Shown here piece after piece: positions 53,545-64,000 of a DNA stretch of 64,000 bases. The stretch is taken from assembly GCA_012522185.1 (NCBI GenBank), contig JAAYKY010000020.1, positions 1 to 64,000 of the forward strand, given 5' to 3'. Position 1 is the stretch's first letter. The number at the start of each line of letters is the position of its first letter. A model generated the notes under the pieces. That model had not been told where the DNA came from. It made no database searches and saw only the letters and a list, made by a program, of their open reading frames with translations. This DNA is from Flavobacteriaceae bacterium (lineage in GTDB: Bacteria; Bacteroidota; Bacteroidia; Flavobacteriales; Weeksellaceae). A program made the translations under genes and the position numbers.

Positions 53545-55992
53545 ATGCCAAAAAATCTATTTTCTTTTTTTCTACTTCTCTCTACTTGGTTTCTATTTGC
53601 ACAAACCAAAATCACAGTTATGGATGGTTTTATGGAAGACCAACCGATGGAAAACGTGGTAATTGTAAACGATCAGAGTCAGGAATTGGGAAGAACCAAT
53701 ACAAGAGGTGTTTTTATCGTTCCGACAGGAATCAATCGCATCACACTTCATTATGAAGGTTATAATTCAAAAACACTTTATGTTTATGGGCGCGATATGG
53801 TGGTTCAGCTTCAACCTATCACCATTCAGTTGGGGTCTACTGAAATCACAATGGATGATTCCGATGCCCGTCGGATTATTCGCGAAGTCATTCAAAACAG
53901 AAGAAAAAACAGCATTCAGAATTTGAAAACTTACGAATACAAAAGTTATTCGAAATTTTTGGTGACGGCCAATACGGATTCTATGCCCTATATTCTTTTT
54001 CCAAGAAATGAAAACGATTCCAGTTACAACGACATTCGCAAATTGCTGGATGAGAGTCATTTGATGTTGGGTGAACGCGCGATGGATCATAAATATTCGA
54101 ATCAATACGGCGATAAAAACATAGTGAAAGCAACCCGAATTTCAGGCACGAAAATTCCACTTTATGAATTCGTAGCAATGCAACCGATTTCGCATAGTTT
54201 CGATGAGGAAAAAATAGATTTTTTCTTTCGTCAATTTGTTAATCCTGTTTCTAATTCCGGGTTGAATGAATATCGCTATCGAATTTCCAATGAGGATGTG
54301 TACGAAGGGAAAAAAATCATTGAGGTTTCATTTTTCCCACAAAAAAGAATTCCAAATAAACAGCAAATCAAAGGAAATGTTTGGATTGATGAAAAAACAA
54401 AAGCGCTCACGCATTTTTATGCAGAAAACCTTTCCGATACAAATATTGTAGAGCTGGAAGTGGATTGGACGAATTATAAAAATTATTGGTTTCCCAAACA
54501 ACAACGTTTCCGTATGGACGGTGGTGAAATCTCTTATCCGGCTGTGAAAGACTCTGTTCTCGAAGATGGAACTCTACGGTTGGATACCATCAAGAAAAAA
54601 GAAAAAGTTTGGTTTCATCTGACCACTTCTTTCAAAGACATTGTTTCTCCAAAAGAATTTGAAGCAAGAGAGTTTCGTGGATACACAAATGAAATTGATT
54701 TAAATTCTATGGAAAACCCCGATCAAACGCTGGAGGCTTATCGCGATGAAGCTCTGACCGATATGGAACAAAATACCTATGTGAAAATTGATTCCATTGG
54801 TGAGAAATACAATATGGATCGCAACATTCGTTTGCTCCGAATCATTGGATCTGGAGGTAAATATTCGATAGGAAACTATGATTTGGACTTGACGAAAATC
54901 ATCAACTACAATGATTTTGAAGGACTTCGTCTGGGTGTAGGCGGAAGTACTAATTACAAATTCAACAAAAATATTTCATTGAACGGATATATAGCTTATG
55001 GACTTCAGGATGAGAAATTTAAATTCGGTGGTGGTGTGGATTGGCTGGTAAATAAGCCTTATTCGGGAAAAATATTCGCCAAATACGCTCAAGACGTAGA
55101 AGCTTCGGGGCGAAATCCTATTTTGCTTCAAAACAGTTACATACAGTTCCTTCAAGGAAATTTAACCAATATTTACAACGATCATTTTTTCAGTTATAGA
55201 AAAGTTCAATTAGGCTACCAACAGGATTTATTTCAAAATCTTACTTTCAGTATTTCAGGGATTTACAATGAGAAAACAGCCGAGTTTGAATATTTATATC
55301 AAAACAACCGACCCGACGAAAAGTTTTTATCTTTTGATACCGAATTGGCTTTGCGGTGGGCACCAAAGGACAAAAATGTGAGAACACCTTTTGGGAAAGT
55401 TACAATCAGTAGTGGTATGCCAGTATTTTATCTGAGTTTAACGCAAGGTTGGAATATTTTCAATGCAGATTATACGCCTACGAAATTGGACTTCACCTAT
55501 CTTGACCGTTTCCAGACTTTATTTGGACAAACCAATTTACATATCAGAACGGGAGCTGTTTTTGGAGAAACTCCTATCATGAACCTATTTGAAGGGATGG
55601 GAAATGCTAAACGTGGCGATCAAATCTTCAAACATTTTGGGGTTTCGGGACTCAATAATTTTGAAACGATGGTTCCCGGTGAATTTTATTCGGATCGGTA
55701 TTTTTCTTTTCAAATCAATCACAAAATAGCCGGATTCCGATTTTTTAACAACGAAGTTTTCCCGGAGTTTATTTATCGTGGGTTAATTGGCGATATGAAA
55801 AACCCGGAAGATCATCAAAGCATTGTATTTCAAACTCCCGACAAATACTATCAAGAAGCTGGAATTGAATTCAATCAAATGTTTTGGGGCATTTTCGGAG
55901 TCGGAACTTATTATCGTTTCGGAACTTATACACATCCTACATTTGATCAGAATTTCTTCCTTAAATTGACCATGAAGATGACCTTCTTTTAA
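53545..55992 (+). CDS. DUF5686 / carboxypeptidase-like regulatory domain outer membrane protein
   Basis: N-terminal CarboxypepD-reg-like domain (DGFMEDQPMENVVIVNDQSQELGRTNTRGVFIVP) then DUF5686 barrel. Confidence 0.85.
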   Translation: MPKNLFSFFLLLSTWFLFAQTKITVMDGFMEDQPMENVVIVNDQSQELGRTNTRGVFIVPTGINRITLHYEGYNSKTLYVYGRDMVVQLQPITIQLGSTEITMDDSDARRIIREVIQNRRKNSIQNLKTYEYKSYSKFLVTANTDSMPYILFPRNENDSSYNDIRKLLDESHLMLGERAMDHKYSNQYGDKNIVKATRISGTKIPLYEFVAMQPISHSFDEEKIDFFFRQFVNPVSNSGLNEYRYRISNEDVYEGKKIIEVSFFPQKRIPNKQQIKGNVWIDEKTKALTHFYAENLSDTNIVELEVDWTNYKNYWFPKQQRFRMDGGEISYPAVKDSVLEDGTLRLDTIKKKEKVWFHLTTSFKDIVSPKEFEAREFRGYTNEIDLNSMENPDQTLEAYRDEALTDMEQNTYVKIDSIGEKYNMDRNIRLLRIIGSGGKYSIGNYDLDLTKIINYNDFEGLRLGVGGSTNYKFNKNISLNGYIAYGLQDEKFKFGGGVDWLVNKPYSGKIFAKYAQDVEASGRNPILLQNSYIQFLQGNLTNIYNDHFFSYRKVQLGYQQDLFQNLTFSISGIYNEKTAEFEYLYQNNRPDEKFLSFDTELALRWAPKDKNVRTPFGKVTISSGMPVFYLSLTQGWNIFNADYTPTKLDFTYLDRFQTLFGQTNLHIRTGAVFGETPIMNLFEGMGNAKRGDQIFKHFGVSGLNNFETMVPGEFYSDRYFSFQINHKIAGFRFFNNEVFPEFIYRGLIGDMKNPEDHQSIVFQTPDKYYQEAGIEFNQMFWGIFGVGTYYRFGTYTHPTFDQNFFLKLTMKMTFF

Positions 55993-56020
55993 ATCAATTC
56001 ATTCAAAATTCAATTAAAAA

Positions 56021-56052
56021 AAACCTCAAATATTCTAAAATATCTGAGGTTT
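56021..56052. terminator. bidirectional terminator between DUF5686 gene and typA
   Basis: AAACCTCA ... TGAGGTTT flanked by A-run/T-rich. Confidence 0.7.
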
Positions 56053-56075
56053 GATTTATCATTTAATGAATTGAA

Positions 56076-57881
56076 TTATCCTTCCAAAACTTTCTGCTGA
56101 CGTTTTCTATCTTCTTCTTTCAAATGAATTTTTCGAAGTCGAATGAAATTTGGTGTCACTTCAATGCATTCATCTGCCTGAATGTATTCCATGCACTCTT
56201 CCAATGACATATCGATTTTGGGAGCAATGGCTGTAGAGTCATCCTTACCCGAAGCACGCATATTGTTTAGCTTTTTAGCTTCGATAACGTTCACCACCAA
56301 ATCATTGTCTCTGCTGTGTTCACCTACGATCATTCCGGTATAAACTTCTTCTCCCGGTGCGATGAAAAATTTCCCTCGGTCTTGTAGTTTATCGATAGAA
56401 TAAGGAGTAGCAACGCCTTGATCTTTGCTAATTAAAACACCTGCCGAACGTCCCGGAATTTTCCCTTTCAAAGGTTTGTATTCGCTAAAACGATGCGCCA
56501 TCACAGCTTCCCCGGCAGTTGCAGTAAGTATTTGCGAACGCAAACCAATCAATCCACGGGAAGGAATATCAAACTCCAAATGTTGAGATTCGCCTTTGGC
56601 TTCCATAATCAACAAATCCCCTTTTCGTTGCGTTACCAAATCAATGGCTTTACTTGCGAAATCCTGGGGAACGTCGATTACCAAAGTTTCGTAAGGTTCA
56701 GATTTTACACCGTCGATTTCTTTGATGATAACCTGTGGCTGACCAACGGTCAATTCATAACCTTCTCTTCTCATTGTTTCAATCAAAACCGACAAGTGCA
56801 TAATCCCGCGACCGTAAACCAAATAGGCATTGGAATCCGTCGTTGCTTCTACTCTCAAAGCGAGGTTTCGCTCGAGCTCCGCTTCCAAACGTTCAATCAA
56901 ATGTCGGCTTGTTACATATTTTCCATCCTTCCCAAAGAAAGGAGAATTATTGATGCTGAACGACATATTCATTGTGGGTTCGTCAATTTTTATACTTGGC
57001 AAAGCTTCTGGGTTTTCGGCATCGGCAATGGTATCTCCAATTTGGAATTTATCCATACCTACCACAGCGCAGATATCACCGGCCTGAACTACTGATGCTT
57101 TCTTTTTGGCAAGTCCCTCAAAGACAAATAATTCTTTTACTTTTTGTTTGCTGATGGCTCCATCGGGTTTTACCAAGCTAACCCACTGCCCTTCTTTGAT
57201 GGATCCTCTCGCCACTTTCCCCACTGCAATTCTTCCTAAAAAAGAAGAATAATCCAAAGTAGTGATTTGTAATTGAAGACTTCCCTCTGTAATTTCTGGT
57301 GCTGGAACGTGTTTGATGATCCCATCGAGCAAAGGCGAAATATCCTCGGCCGGAACGTTCTCAGTATTGAACCATCCTTGTTTAGAAGAACCGTAAAAAG
57401 TTGGGAATTCCAATTGTTCTTCGGTCGCATCTAAATTAAAGAACAATTCAAAAACGGCTTCGTGAACTTCTTCGGGGCGACAATTAGGTTTATCGACCTT
57501 ATTGATAACGACCAATGGTTTTAACCCAAGTTGCAAAGCTTTGTGCAAAACAAAACGGGTTTGAGGCATAGGCCCTTCAAAAGCATCTACCAAAAGAATA
57601 ACACCGTCTGCCATTTTCAGAACTCTTTCTACTTCCCCACCAAAATCGGCGTGACCAGGTGTATCGATAACATTGATTTTCGTCCCTTTGTAATCCACAG
57701 AAACGTTTTTAGAGAAAATGGTAATTCCGCGTTCACGTTCTTGGTCATTGTTGTCCATGATTAACTCCCCAGATTCCTGGTTCTCGCGAAAAACGTTGGT
57801 GCTGTGTAAAATTTTGTCAACCAAAGTGGTTTTTCCGTGGTCAACGTGTGCGATGATCGCAATATTGCGTATGTTTTGCAT
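56076..57881 (-). CDS. typA: translational GTPase TypA/BipA
   Basis: AHVDHGKTTLVDKIL, DTPGHADFGGEVERVL, NKVDKPNCRP; BipA C-terminal domain. Confidence 0.97.
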   Translation of the reverse strand: MQNIRNIAIIAHVDHGKTTLVDKILHSTNVFRENQESGELIMDNNDQERERGITIFSKNVSVDYKGTKINVIDTPGHADFGGEVERVLKMADGVILLVDAFEGPMPQTRFVLHKALQLGLKPLVVINKVDKPNCRPEEVHEAVFELFFNLDATEEQLEFPTFYGSSKQGWFNTENVPAEDISPLLDGIIKHVPAPEITEGSLQLQITTLDYSSFLGRIAVGKVARGSIKEGQWVSLVKPDGAISKQKVKELFVFEGLAKKKASVVQAGDICAVVGMDKFQIGDTIADAENPEALPSIKIDEPTMNMSFSINNSPFFGKDGKYVTSRHLIERLEAELERNLALRVEATTDSNAYLVYGRGIMHLSVLIETMRREGYELTVGQPQVIIKEIDGVKSEPYETLVIDVPQDFASKAIDLVTQRKGDLLIMEAKGESQHLEFDIPSRGLIGLRSQILTATAGEAVMAHRFSEYKPLKGKIPGRSAGVLISKDQGVATPYSIDKLQDRGKFFIAPGEEVYTGMIVGEHSRDNDLVVNVIEAKKLNNMRASGKDDSTAIAPKIDMSLEECMEYIQADECIEVTPNFIRLRKIHLKEEDRKRQQKVLEG

Positions 57882-57898
57882 ATAAAAATTTGAGGGTG

Positions 57899-57906
57899 CA
57901 AAAGTA
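57899..57906 (-). promoter_or_regulatory. TAnnTTTG -7 element upstream of typA
   Basis: TACTTTTG on minus strand, 17 nt before ATG. Confidence 0.55.
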
Positions 57907-57970
57907 CGAAAAATTGCAGAAAGTACAATGTATCAGTTTAAAAGGTAAATGAATTTTAACTTTAATGATC

Positions 57971-58579
57971 TTATTTTTCCTGAAGCATTTTTTTTAATTG
58001 TTGAAATTCCTCCATAGGAATTACCCAAGTTGTCGTTTTTCGATCGTGAAATCCATAGCAAAATTTATTTCGCTTCATATATTCATTCAAATAAAAATTA
58101 ATGAGTCTAAATCTTGGAATCCTGTAAAATGTTCGCCATAAAATTTGCTTTCGCGTTGGGCGATTAGCATATTCGTCAATTACAATTGTATTGGTTAGGA
58201 ATTTTCCTATTGTTTTTTGAAGATAAAATTTGAAGAAATAATAATAAGCAAAAAATACAGTTGGGATTAGCAGAATTAGACTTACACTTCGGTCAAACTG
58301 AAAATTCGCAAACTGAAATACTAATTCTAAAATCAGAGCAATCAGATACGCCAATATTAAAATTAAAAAGTTATCGATTAGAAAATTTAAAGTCCGTTTG
58401 TTATGAATCGCTGATTGGACTTCACGAAGAGAAGTATGCTCGGTAGGCGCACGATATCGGTTTCCGTTCTCGTCAGTATAATAATCATTTCGGGAATAAT
58501 CGACTGTCAGCTCCGTAATTTTCTTAGCACCCAAACTTGGGCTTTCGAATTGAACTATATTTTCATTTTCTATTTCCAA
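57971..58579 (-). CDS. RDD family membrane protein
   Basis: RTLNFLIDNFLILILAYLIALILELVF ... TIGKFLTNTIVIDEYANRPTRKQILWRTFYRIPRF. Confidence 0.8.
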   Translation of the reverse strand: MEIENENIVQFESPSLGAKKITELTVDYSRNDYYTDENGNRYRAPTEHTSLREVQSAIHNKRTLNFLIDNFLILILAYLIALILELVFQFANFQFDRSVSLILLIPTVFFAYYYFFKFYLQKTIGKFLTNTIVIDEYANRPTRKQILWRTFYRIPRFRLINFYLNEYMKRNKFCYGFHDRKTTTWVIPMEEFQQLKKMLQEK

Positions 58580-59391
58580 ATTTTTAGAATTTTTTCATCA
58601 TTTTTCAAATCCAATTTAGATTCAAATCCTTCCACATTTTGTAAAATATATTTCATGGTTTCGAGTCGAGCTGATTTTTTACTGTCTGTTTTAATCTCGA
58701 TCCAAGGTGATTTTTCAGTTGAAGTTTCTTTCAACATTTTGTCAAAATAAAAAGAATAATCCTCCCATTTATCTTGTGCTTGTTCGTCCAATCCGCCGAT
58801 TTTATATTGCTTCATCGGATCGGAACGTCTTTTATCAAGTCGTTTGGCTTGTTCTTTTTTTGAAATGTTCAAGAAAAATTTGATTAGGATAATTCCATCA
58901 TCAATTAACAAATGTTCAAATGGGTTGACTTGCTCCATAAATCCTTCATGTTGTTCCGGAGTACAAAATCCAAAAACAGGTTCTACCACCGCTCGGTTGT
59001 ACCAACTTCGATCAAACAAAGCCACTTCCTCTTGCATGGGTAAATTCTTAATGTATCTCTGAAAATACCATTGACGCGTTTCGTTTTCCGTGGGTTTGGG
59101 AAGTGCAATTACTTTGTGATTTTTGGGATTCATCTGTGCAATCGTGCGTTTGATGGTTCCACCTTTTCCGGCAGCATCTCTTCCTTCGTAAATGAGTAAC
59201 ATTCGCCTTTTATTATGGATAAGATATTCCTGAAGCCTCAACATTTGTTTTTGCAAATGACTCAATTCCTTTTCATAGGCGAGTTGTTTGAGAAACTTTT
59301 TCTCTTTAATGATTCCCTTTTCTACCAGTAACTCCAATATTCTTTCACTTTGTGAAATCTTCTCTAAATCTTTTAAATCAAATTCAGCCAT
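58570..59391 (-). CDS. PPK2 family polyphosphate kinase/phosphotransferase
   Basis: YEGRDAAGKGGTIKRTIAQMNPKNHKVIALPKPTENETRQWYFQRYIKNLP ... FDRSWYNRAVVEPVFGF. Confidence 0.94.
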   Translation of the reverse strand: MAEFDLKDLEKISQSERILELLVEKGIIKEKKFLKQLAYEKELSHLQKQMLRLQEYLIHNKRRMLLIYEGRDAAGKGGTIKRTIAQMNPKNHKVIALPKPTENETRQWYFQRYIKNLPMQEEVALFDRSWYNRAVVEPVFGFCTPEQHEGFMEQVNPFEHLLIDDGIILIKFFLNISKKEQAKRLDKRRSDPMKQYKIGGLDEQAQDKWEDYSFYFDKMLKETSTEKSPWIEIKTDSKKSARLETMKYILQNVEGFESKLDLKNDEKILKIWK

Positions 59392-59481
59392 TGTTTTTAA
59401 TTGTTAAATTTAACATAATTAGATGAAAACCTTTAAAAAAGGAACTCTATTTGTGGTAAATCTGAGAAAAACTTAATATAT

Positions 59482-60252
59482 ATGAAAAAAATAACAGTTT
59501 TAATCAGTTCAGTAGTATTGGCTTTTGGGGTATATTCATGTGATCAGCCTCAGTCAAACAATACCGACTCGGCCAACAATGATACTATCGCCTCCGAAAG
59601 AAATTTAGGAAATCCGGCAGATGTAAAAACAGATAGCGGGCCTTTTCAACTTCCAGAATTAAAATACGGATATGCAGATTTAGATAAATCCATCGATGCT
59701 GAAACCATGGAAGTTCATTATTCCAAACACTTTTTGGGCTATGCTAATAATTTGAACAAAGCCGTAGCTGGCACCGAACTCGAAGGGAAAACCATCGAAG
59801 AAATCATGAAGGGAATGGATATGAATAATACCGCTCTGCGAAATAATGGAGGTGGATATTACAATCATGATTTGTATTTTGCAACGATGAGCCCTGATGG
59901 CGGTGGTCAACCAAGTGGTGAACTTTCCGAGGCTATCAATACTGCTTTTGGGTCGTTTGACGAATTGAAAAATCAATTGGCAGAAGCCGGAGGGAAACGT
60001 TTTGGATCTGGTTGGGCCTGGTTAGTAGTGGATAACAATGGAAATCTTGCCGTAGGGTCCACAGCCAATCAAGATAACCCATTGATGCCGGGGCTGGAAA
60101 TTTCAGGAACCCCGATTTTGGGAATTGACGTTTGGGAACACGCTTACTATTTACGTTATCAAAACAAGCGTCCGGATTACATCGATGCATTTTTTAATGT
60201 GATAGATTGGAATCTTGTTGCTGAAAAATACGCTCAAGCAAAAGCAGAATAA
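59482..60252 (+). CDS. Fe/Mn superoxide dismutase, predicted lipoprotein
   Basis: FQLPELKYGYADLDKSIDAETMEVHYSKHF ... DVWEHAYYLRYQNKRPDYIDAFFNVIDW; lipobox GVYSCDQ. Confidence 0.94.
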   Translation: MKKITVLISSVVLAFGVYSCDQPQSNNTDSANNDTIASERNLGNPADVKTDSGPFQLPELKYGYADLDKSIDAETMEVHYSKHFLGYANNLNKAVAGTELEGKTIEEIMKGMDMNNTALRNNGGGYYNHDLYFATMSPDGGGQPSGELSEAINTAFGSFDELKNQLAEAGGKRFGSGWAWLVVDNNGNLAVGSTANQDNPLMPGLEISGTPILGIDVWEHAYYLRYQNKRPDYIDAFFNVIDWNLVAEKYAQAKAE

Positions 60253-60270
60253 TCAAGCGAAAAATAATTT

Positions 60271-60308
60271 AGAGCCTGATTTGGGATGTATAAGTCAGGC
60301 TCTTTTTG
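60271..60308 (+). terminator. intrinsic terminator of SOD gene
   Basis: AGAGCCTGA ... TCAGGCTCTTTTT. Confidence 0.8.
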
Positions 60309-60415
60309 ATTCTAAGGTGGAGCAAATTTAAATTTGATTACGAATGTAATTATCGATAATGAAAACTGCTTTTACTTTGTTTTCTAACTAATGAAATTAG
60401 ACGTATTTTAGCCAA

Positions 60416-62017
60416 ATGAAAAAAAGGAGAAATTTCATATTTTTTCTCATCGTTCTGACAACAATTATCACCGCTTGTTCAGATCGTCCTATCATCGACG
60501 ACTCACAAATTTTTCGTCTCAATCGATACGATAATATCTCATCGCTCGATCCTAGTTTTGCCCGCACGCAGGCCAATAATTGGGTTTGTAATCTTATGTA
60601 CAATAGTCTGGTGAAATTAAACGATGATTTGGAAATAGTCCCGGATATCGCAAAATCATGGGAAATTTCAGAGGATGGGAAATCCTATTTCTTCACACTC
60701 AGAAACGATGTTTATTTCCATAAAAACCCGGTGTTTGGAGCCGATTCGACACGCCTTGTAGTTGCTTCCGATTTTGTTTATAGTTTTGACCGACTAAAAG
60801 ACCCAAACGTTGGAGGTGCAGGAAGTTGGGTGTTAAATAATGTAGAAAATTATAGTGCAGTCAATGATTCTATCTTTCAAATTAATTTAAAAGAACCATT
60901 TCCTCCCTTTCTCGGCTTACTCAGCATGAAATACTGTTCAGTAGTTCCCGAGGAAATTTTCCGGAACGGACAAGAAGAATTCCGAAAAACTCCAATCGGA
61001 ACCGGACCTTTTCAGTTTCAACTATGGGAAGACAATATTAAATTAGTCCTTCGAAAAAACCCTCTGTATTTTGAGAAAGACGAAAAAGGAAATTCACTCC
61101 CGTACTTGGAAGCCGTTTCCATGACTTTTTTACCCGAAAAACATAGTGAGTTTTTGGAATTAATTCAAGGGAATTTGGATATGCTTGCTGATTTAGACCC
61201 TTCCTATAAAAATGAAATACTCACACCTTTGGGGGAATTAAACCCAAAATATACAGAAATAATCGATCATCATAAATACGATTATTTAAGTACGGTTTAC
61301 CTTTGTTTTTACTTGGACGATGGAAATCCAGTCGATGAAAAACTCAGAAAAGCCATAAATTATGGTATTGACAAGAAAAATATGGTCAAGTATATGATGA
61401 ATGGCGTGGCAACTGTGGCTGAAGGTGGATTCATCCCCAAAGGACTTCCCGGTTACAACGAAAAAGCAGGGTATACATATAATCCTCAAAAAGCTCGTGA
61501 ATTGATTCGTGAGTTCCAATCTGAAAAAGGCCGACTGCCTTCTATACAACTCACCACGGTACAAGAGTACGCTGATATTTGTGAATATATTCAGGCACAA
61601 TTGGCTAAAGTTGGCTTGAATATTGAGATTAATGTCGTGCCTGGACCAACATTGAGAGATGGTCGTGCTACAGGGAAATTCCAGTTTTTTAGAGCCAATT
61701 GGGGAGCTGACTACCCCGATGCTGAAAACTTTCTTTCGCTTTATTACAGTAAAAATTTCGCACCCGAAGGTCCCAATTATTCACACTATGAAAATGAAAA
61801 ATTTGATCAATTGTATTTGAAATCATTTAACATAAGTGACGATAAGAAACGCGAAAAACTTTATCGGGAAATGGACAGCCTGATGATGATATCAGCTCCT
61901 ATCGTACCTTTGTTTTATGACCAAACCAATATTTTTCTCAGAAAAAATGTAAAAGGATTTAGCATGAGTCCCATTAAATTGCTGGACTTAACGCGAGTGT
62001 ATAAAAGCAATCAATGA
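60416..62017 (+). CDS. ABC transporter substrate-binding protein (family 5, peptide/oligopeptide type), lipoprotein
   Basis: LTTIITACSDR lipobox; YDNISSLDPSFARTQANNWVCNLMYNSLVKL...; SBP_bac_5 pattern. Confidence 0.9.
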   Translation: MKKRRNFIFFLIVLTTIITACSDRPIIDDSQIFRLNRYDNISSLDPSFARTQANNWVCNLMYNSLVKLNDDLEIVPDIAKSWEISEDGKSYFFTLRNDVYFHKNPVFGADSTRLVVASDFVYSFDRLKDPNVGGAGSWVLNNVENYSAVNDSIFQINLKEPFPPFLGLLSMKYCSVVPEEIFRNGQEEFRKTPIGTGPFQFQLWEDNIKLVLRKNPLYFEKDEKGNSLPYLEAVSMTFLPEKHSEFLELIQGNLDMLADLDPSYKNEILTPLGELNPKYTEIIDHHKYDYLSTVYLCFYLDDGNPVDEKLRKAINYGIDKKNMVKYMMNGVATVAEGGFIPKGLPGYNEKAGYTYNPQKARELIREFQSEKGRLPSIQLTTVQEYADICEYIQAQLAKVGLNIEINVVPGPTLRDGRATGKFQFFRANWGADYPDAENFLSLYYSKNFAPEGPNYSHYENEKFDQLYLKSFNISDDKKREKLYREMDSLMMISAPIVPLFYDQTNIFLRKNVKGFSMSPIKLLDLTRVYKSNQ

Positions 62018-62067
62018 TTTTAATATAATATATAATTCTGAATTTCAGAAGATTAAAATAAATAATA

Positions 62068-63366
62068 ATGAATATTCCAGATACTAATTTAAAAAGAATT
62101 GTCGTAATCGGAGGGGGCTTCGGCGGACTTCGTCTGGCAAAAAAGCTATCCACCAAGGATTATCAGGTAGTTTTACTTGACAAACACAACTACCACGCTT
62201 TCCAGCCGCTTCTGTATCAGGTAGCCACGGCTGGATTGGAGCCGGACTCGATTGCTCATGCCATTCGGCAAGTCTTTGCAGGAAAAGATAATTTTTACTT
62301 TCGAATTGCTAACGTAAATGCGATTGATACAGATCATAATAGCATCACAACTAATATAGGTAGCATTGATTTTGATTATTTAGTCATAGCAACTGGATCG
62401 GATACTAATTATTACGGCAATAAAAACATTGAGAAAAATGCAATGCCGATGAAATCCATTCCCGAAGCATTGGATTTAAGAAGTTTGATTCTTCAAAATC
62501 TGGAAAAAGCATTGCTTACCAATGATTTGGACGAACGTTCGAGATTGATGAATTACGTTATCGTAGGTGGTGGACCCACTGGGGTGGAATTGGCCGGTGC
62601 AATGGGCGAATTGAAAAAACACGTCCTACCCCATGATTATCCCGATTTGGATATCCGAAGAATGAATGTGCATCTGATTCAAGGTGCCGATAGGCTTTTG
62701 CCCACAATGTCTCAAAACGCATCGGACAAAGCTGCCAAATACTTAAAAGATTTGGGCGTACAGGTGTGGTTCAATATGATGGTGAAAGATTACGATGGCA
62801 ATGTCATCACAACAGATACCCGACCATTTGAGGCAACAACGCTGATTTGGGCAGCCGGAGTAAAAGGAAGTTTAATTCCAGGAATTGATGAAAGTTCAAT
62901 ACTTGGAGGAAGATATTTAGTCAATGAATTCAATCAAATTCAAGGCTATGATGATATTTTCGCGCTCGGTGATGTAGCACTAATGAAATCGGAAGAAAAA
63001 CCTTACGGAGATCCGATGGTAGCTCAAGTGGCCATCCAACAAGGAAAATTATTGGCCAATAATTTTGATAATTTAAATGAAGGAAAACCTATGAAACCCT
63101 TCAGTTATAAAGACAAAGGCTCTATGGCAACCATCGGACGTGACAAAGCCGTCGTGGATTTACCCAACTGGAAATTTGCAGGATGGTTTGCTTGGTTCGT
63201 ATGGATGTTCGTCCATTTGGTTTCACTTGTAGGCTTCCGAAACAAAGTGGTAGCACTGATGAATTGGGTAATCCAATATTTCCAGTACAACAAAAGCGTA
63301 CGATTGATCATTCGACCTTACAAAGGCAAAAAAGAGCCTTCAGAATCAGATCCAGCAATGTTTTAA
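62068..63366 (+). CDS. NAD(P)/FAD-dependent oxidoreductase (NDH-2 type)
   Basis: VVIGGGFGGLRLAKKL ... VIVGGGPTGVELAGAMGEL ... IFALGDVA. Confidence 0.94.
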   Translation: MNIPDTNLKRIVVIGGGFGGLRLAKKLSTKDYQVVLLDKHNYHAFQPLLYQVATAGLEPDSIAHAIRQVFAGKDNFYFRIANVNAIDTDHNSITTNIGSIDFDYLVIATGSDTNYYGNKNIEKNAMPMKSIPEALDLRSLILQNLEKALLTNDLDERSRLMNYVIVGGGPTGVELAGAMGELKKHVLPHDYPDLDIRRMNVHLIQGADRLLPTMSQNASDKAAKYLKDLGVQVWFNMMVKDYDGNVITTDTRPFEATTLIWAAGVKGSLIPGIDESSILGGRYLVNEFNQIQGYDDIFALGDVALMKSEEKPYGDPMVAQVAIQQGKLLANNFDNLNEGKPMKPFSYKDKGSMATIGRDKAVVDLPNWKFAGWFAWFVWMFVHLVSLVGFRNKVVALMNWVIQYFQYNKSVRLIIRPYKGKKEPSESDPAMF

Positions 63367-63419
63367 AAAAATATCAGATTTTTGGAAATTTACTTTTATC
63401 TTAGTTTAAATTAAATCTT

Positions 63420-64000
63420 ATGATAAAAGTACTAAGTTTCCTCAACATTCTTCTGATACTTTCAAGTTGTAAAGGACAAACAGTAGATACGATTCCTGAA
63501 CACGAGACTTTCAAGATTGACTCAAAAGAAGTCGGTGAGTTAAGAACTATAAATGTATGGTTACCGGAAGATTATAAAACGAGCGATCTCCCCTACCCGG
63601 TTTTATATATGCCCGATGGTGGAGTTCAGGAAGATTTTCCGCACATTGCCAATACACTTTCCGAACTGATTCAGGCAAAAAAAGTTCCACCTTTTATTTT
63701 GGTAGGAATTGAAAATACCCAAAGACGAAAAGATCTCACACCGCCAACGCAAGTTGAAAAAGATAAAGAAATTGCACCTGTCGTGGGCGGCTCGCATGAA
63801 TTCAGGAATTTTATTGAAAATGAATTGATGCCTTACATAAATTCAAATTACAGAACCACAGACGAAAAAGGAATTATCGGCGAATCACTTGCCGGACTTT
63901 TTGTTACCGAAACTTTGATGGTTCAGCCAGAATTATTCGATTTTTATATCGCATTTGATCCTTCCCTTTGGTGGAACGATAAATATTTACTGAAAAATTC
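63420..64000 (+). CDS. alpha/beta-hydrolase (esterase, Fes/YbbA-like), truncated by window end
   Basis: LPYPVLYMPDGGVQEDFPHIANTL ... GIIGESLAGLFVTE (GxSxxG nucleophile elbow); no stop before 64000. Confidence 0.82.
   Translation, partial: MIKVLSFLNILLILSSCKGQTVDTIPEHETFKIDSKEVGELRTINVWLPEDYKTSDLPYPVLYMPDGGVQEDFPHIANTLSELIQAKKVPPFILVGIENTQRRKDLTPPTQVEKDKEIAPVVGGSHEFRNFIENELMPYINSNYRTTDEKGIIGESLAGLFVTETLMVQPELFDFYIAFDPSLWWNDKYLLKN

Noticed and set aside
56493-57154. 200-aa plus-strand ORF opposite typA
   Set aside because: Antisense to a confidently identified gene; composition typical of reverse-frame translation.

Overview
64 kb of ordinary-looking Bacteroidota chromosome, probably Flavobacteriia/Weeksellaceae-like: AT-rich, TAnnTTTG promoter motifs, many SxC lipoproteins, DUF5686 and DUF6146 families. 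About 55 protein genes can be supported. Housekeeping genes include gcvP, katA, ssb, ligA, a RelA/SpoT homologue, prfB, a split transketolase, nnr, uvrA, typA, PPK2, a lipoprotein SOD and NDH-2. No rRNA, tRNA, CRISPR array, complete transposon or prophage was recognised. The most interesting parts are: (1) a 1.2-kaa outer-membrane protein fusing a calcineurin-like phosphoesterase, a region with kinase-like motifs and an Omp85-like C-terminal barrel, followed by a PAP2 phosphatase; (2) an HD-domain protein with a C-terminal Pycsar-effector-like (PycTM) membrane domain, with no nucleotide cyclase in the window and a convergent GAF protein next to it; (3) an ECF-like sigma factor / TM-TPR anti-sigma-like protein / membrane-anchored extracytoplasmic CHAT-protease cluster with a repeated motif upstream; (4) an McrBC type IV restriction locus with a large insertion in the GTPase domain; (5) two tandem DUF1801 genes, each interrupted by one in-frame TGA; (6) an uncharacterised secreted-protein gene inserted between the two transketolase half genes. 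All calls come from reading the sequence and supplied translations; no database search was run.
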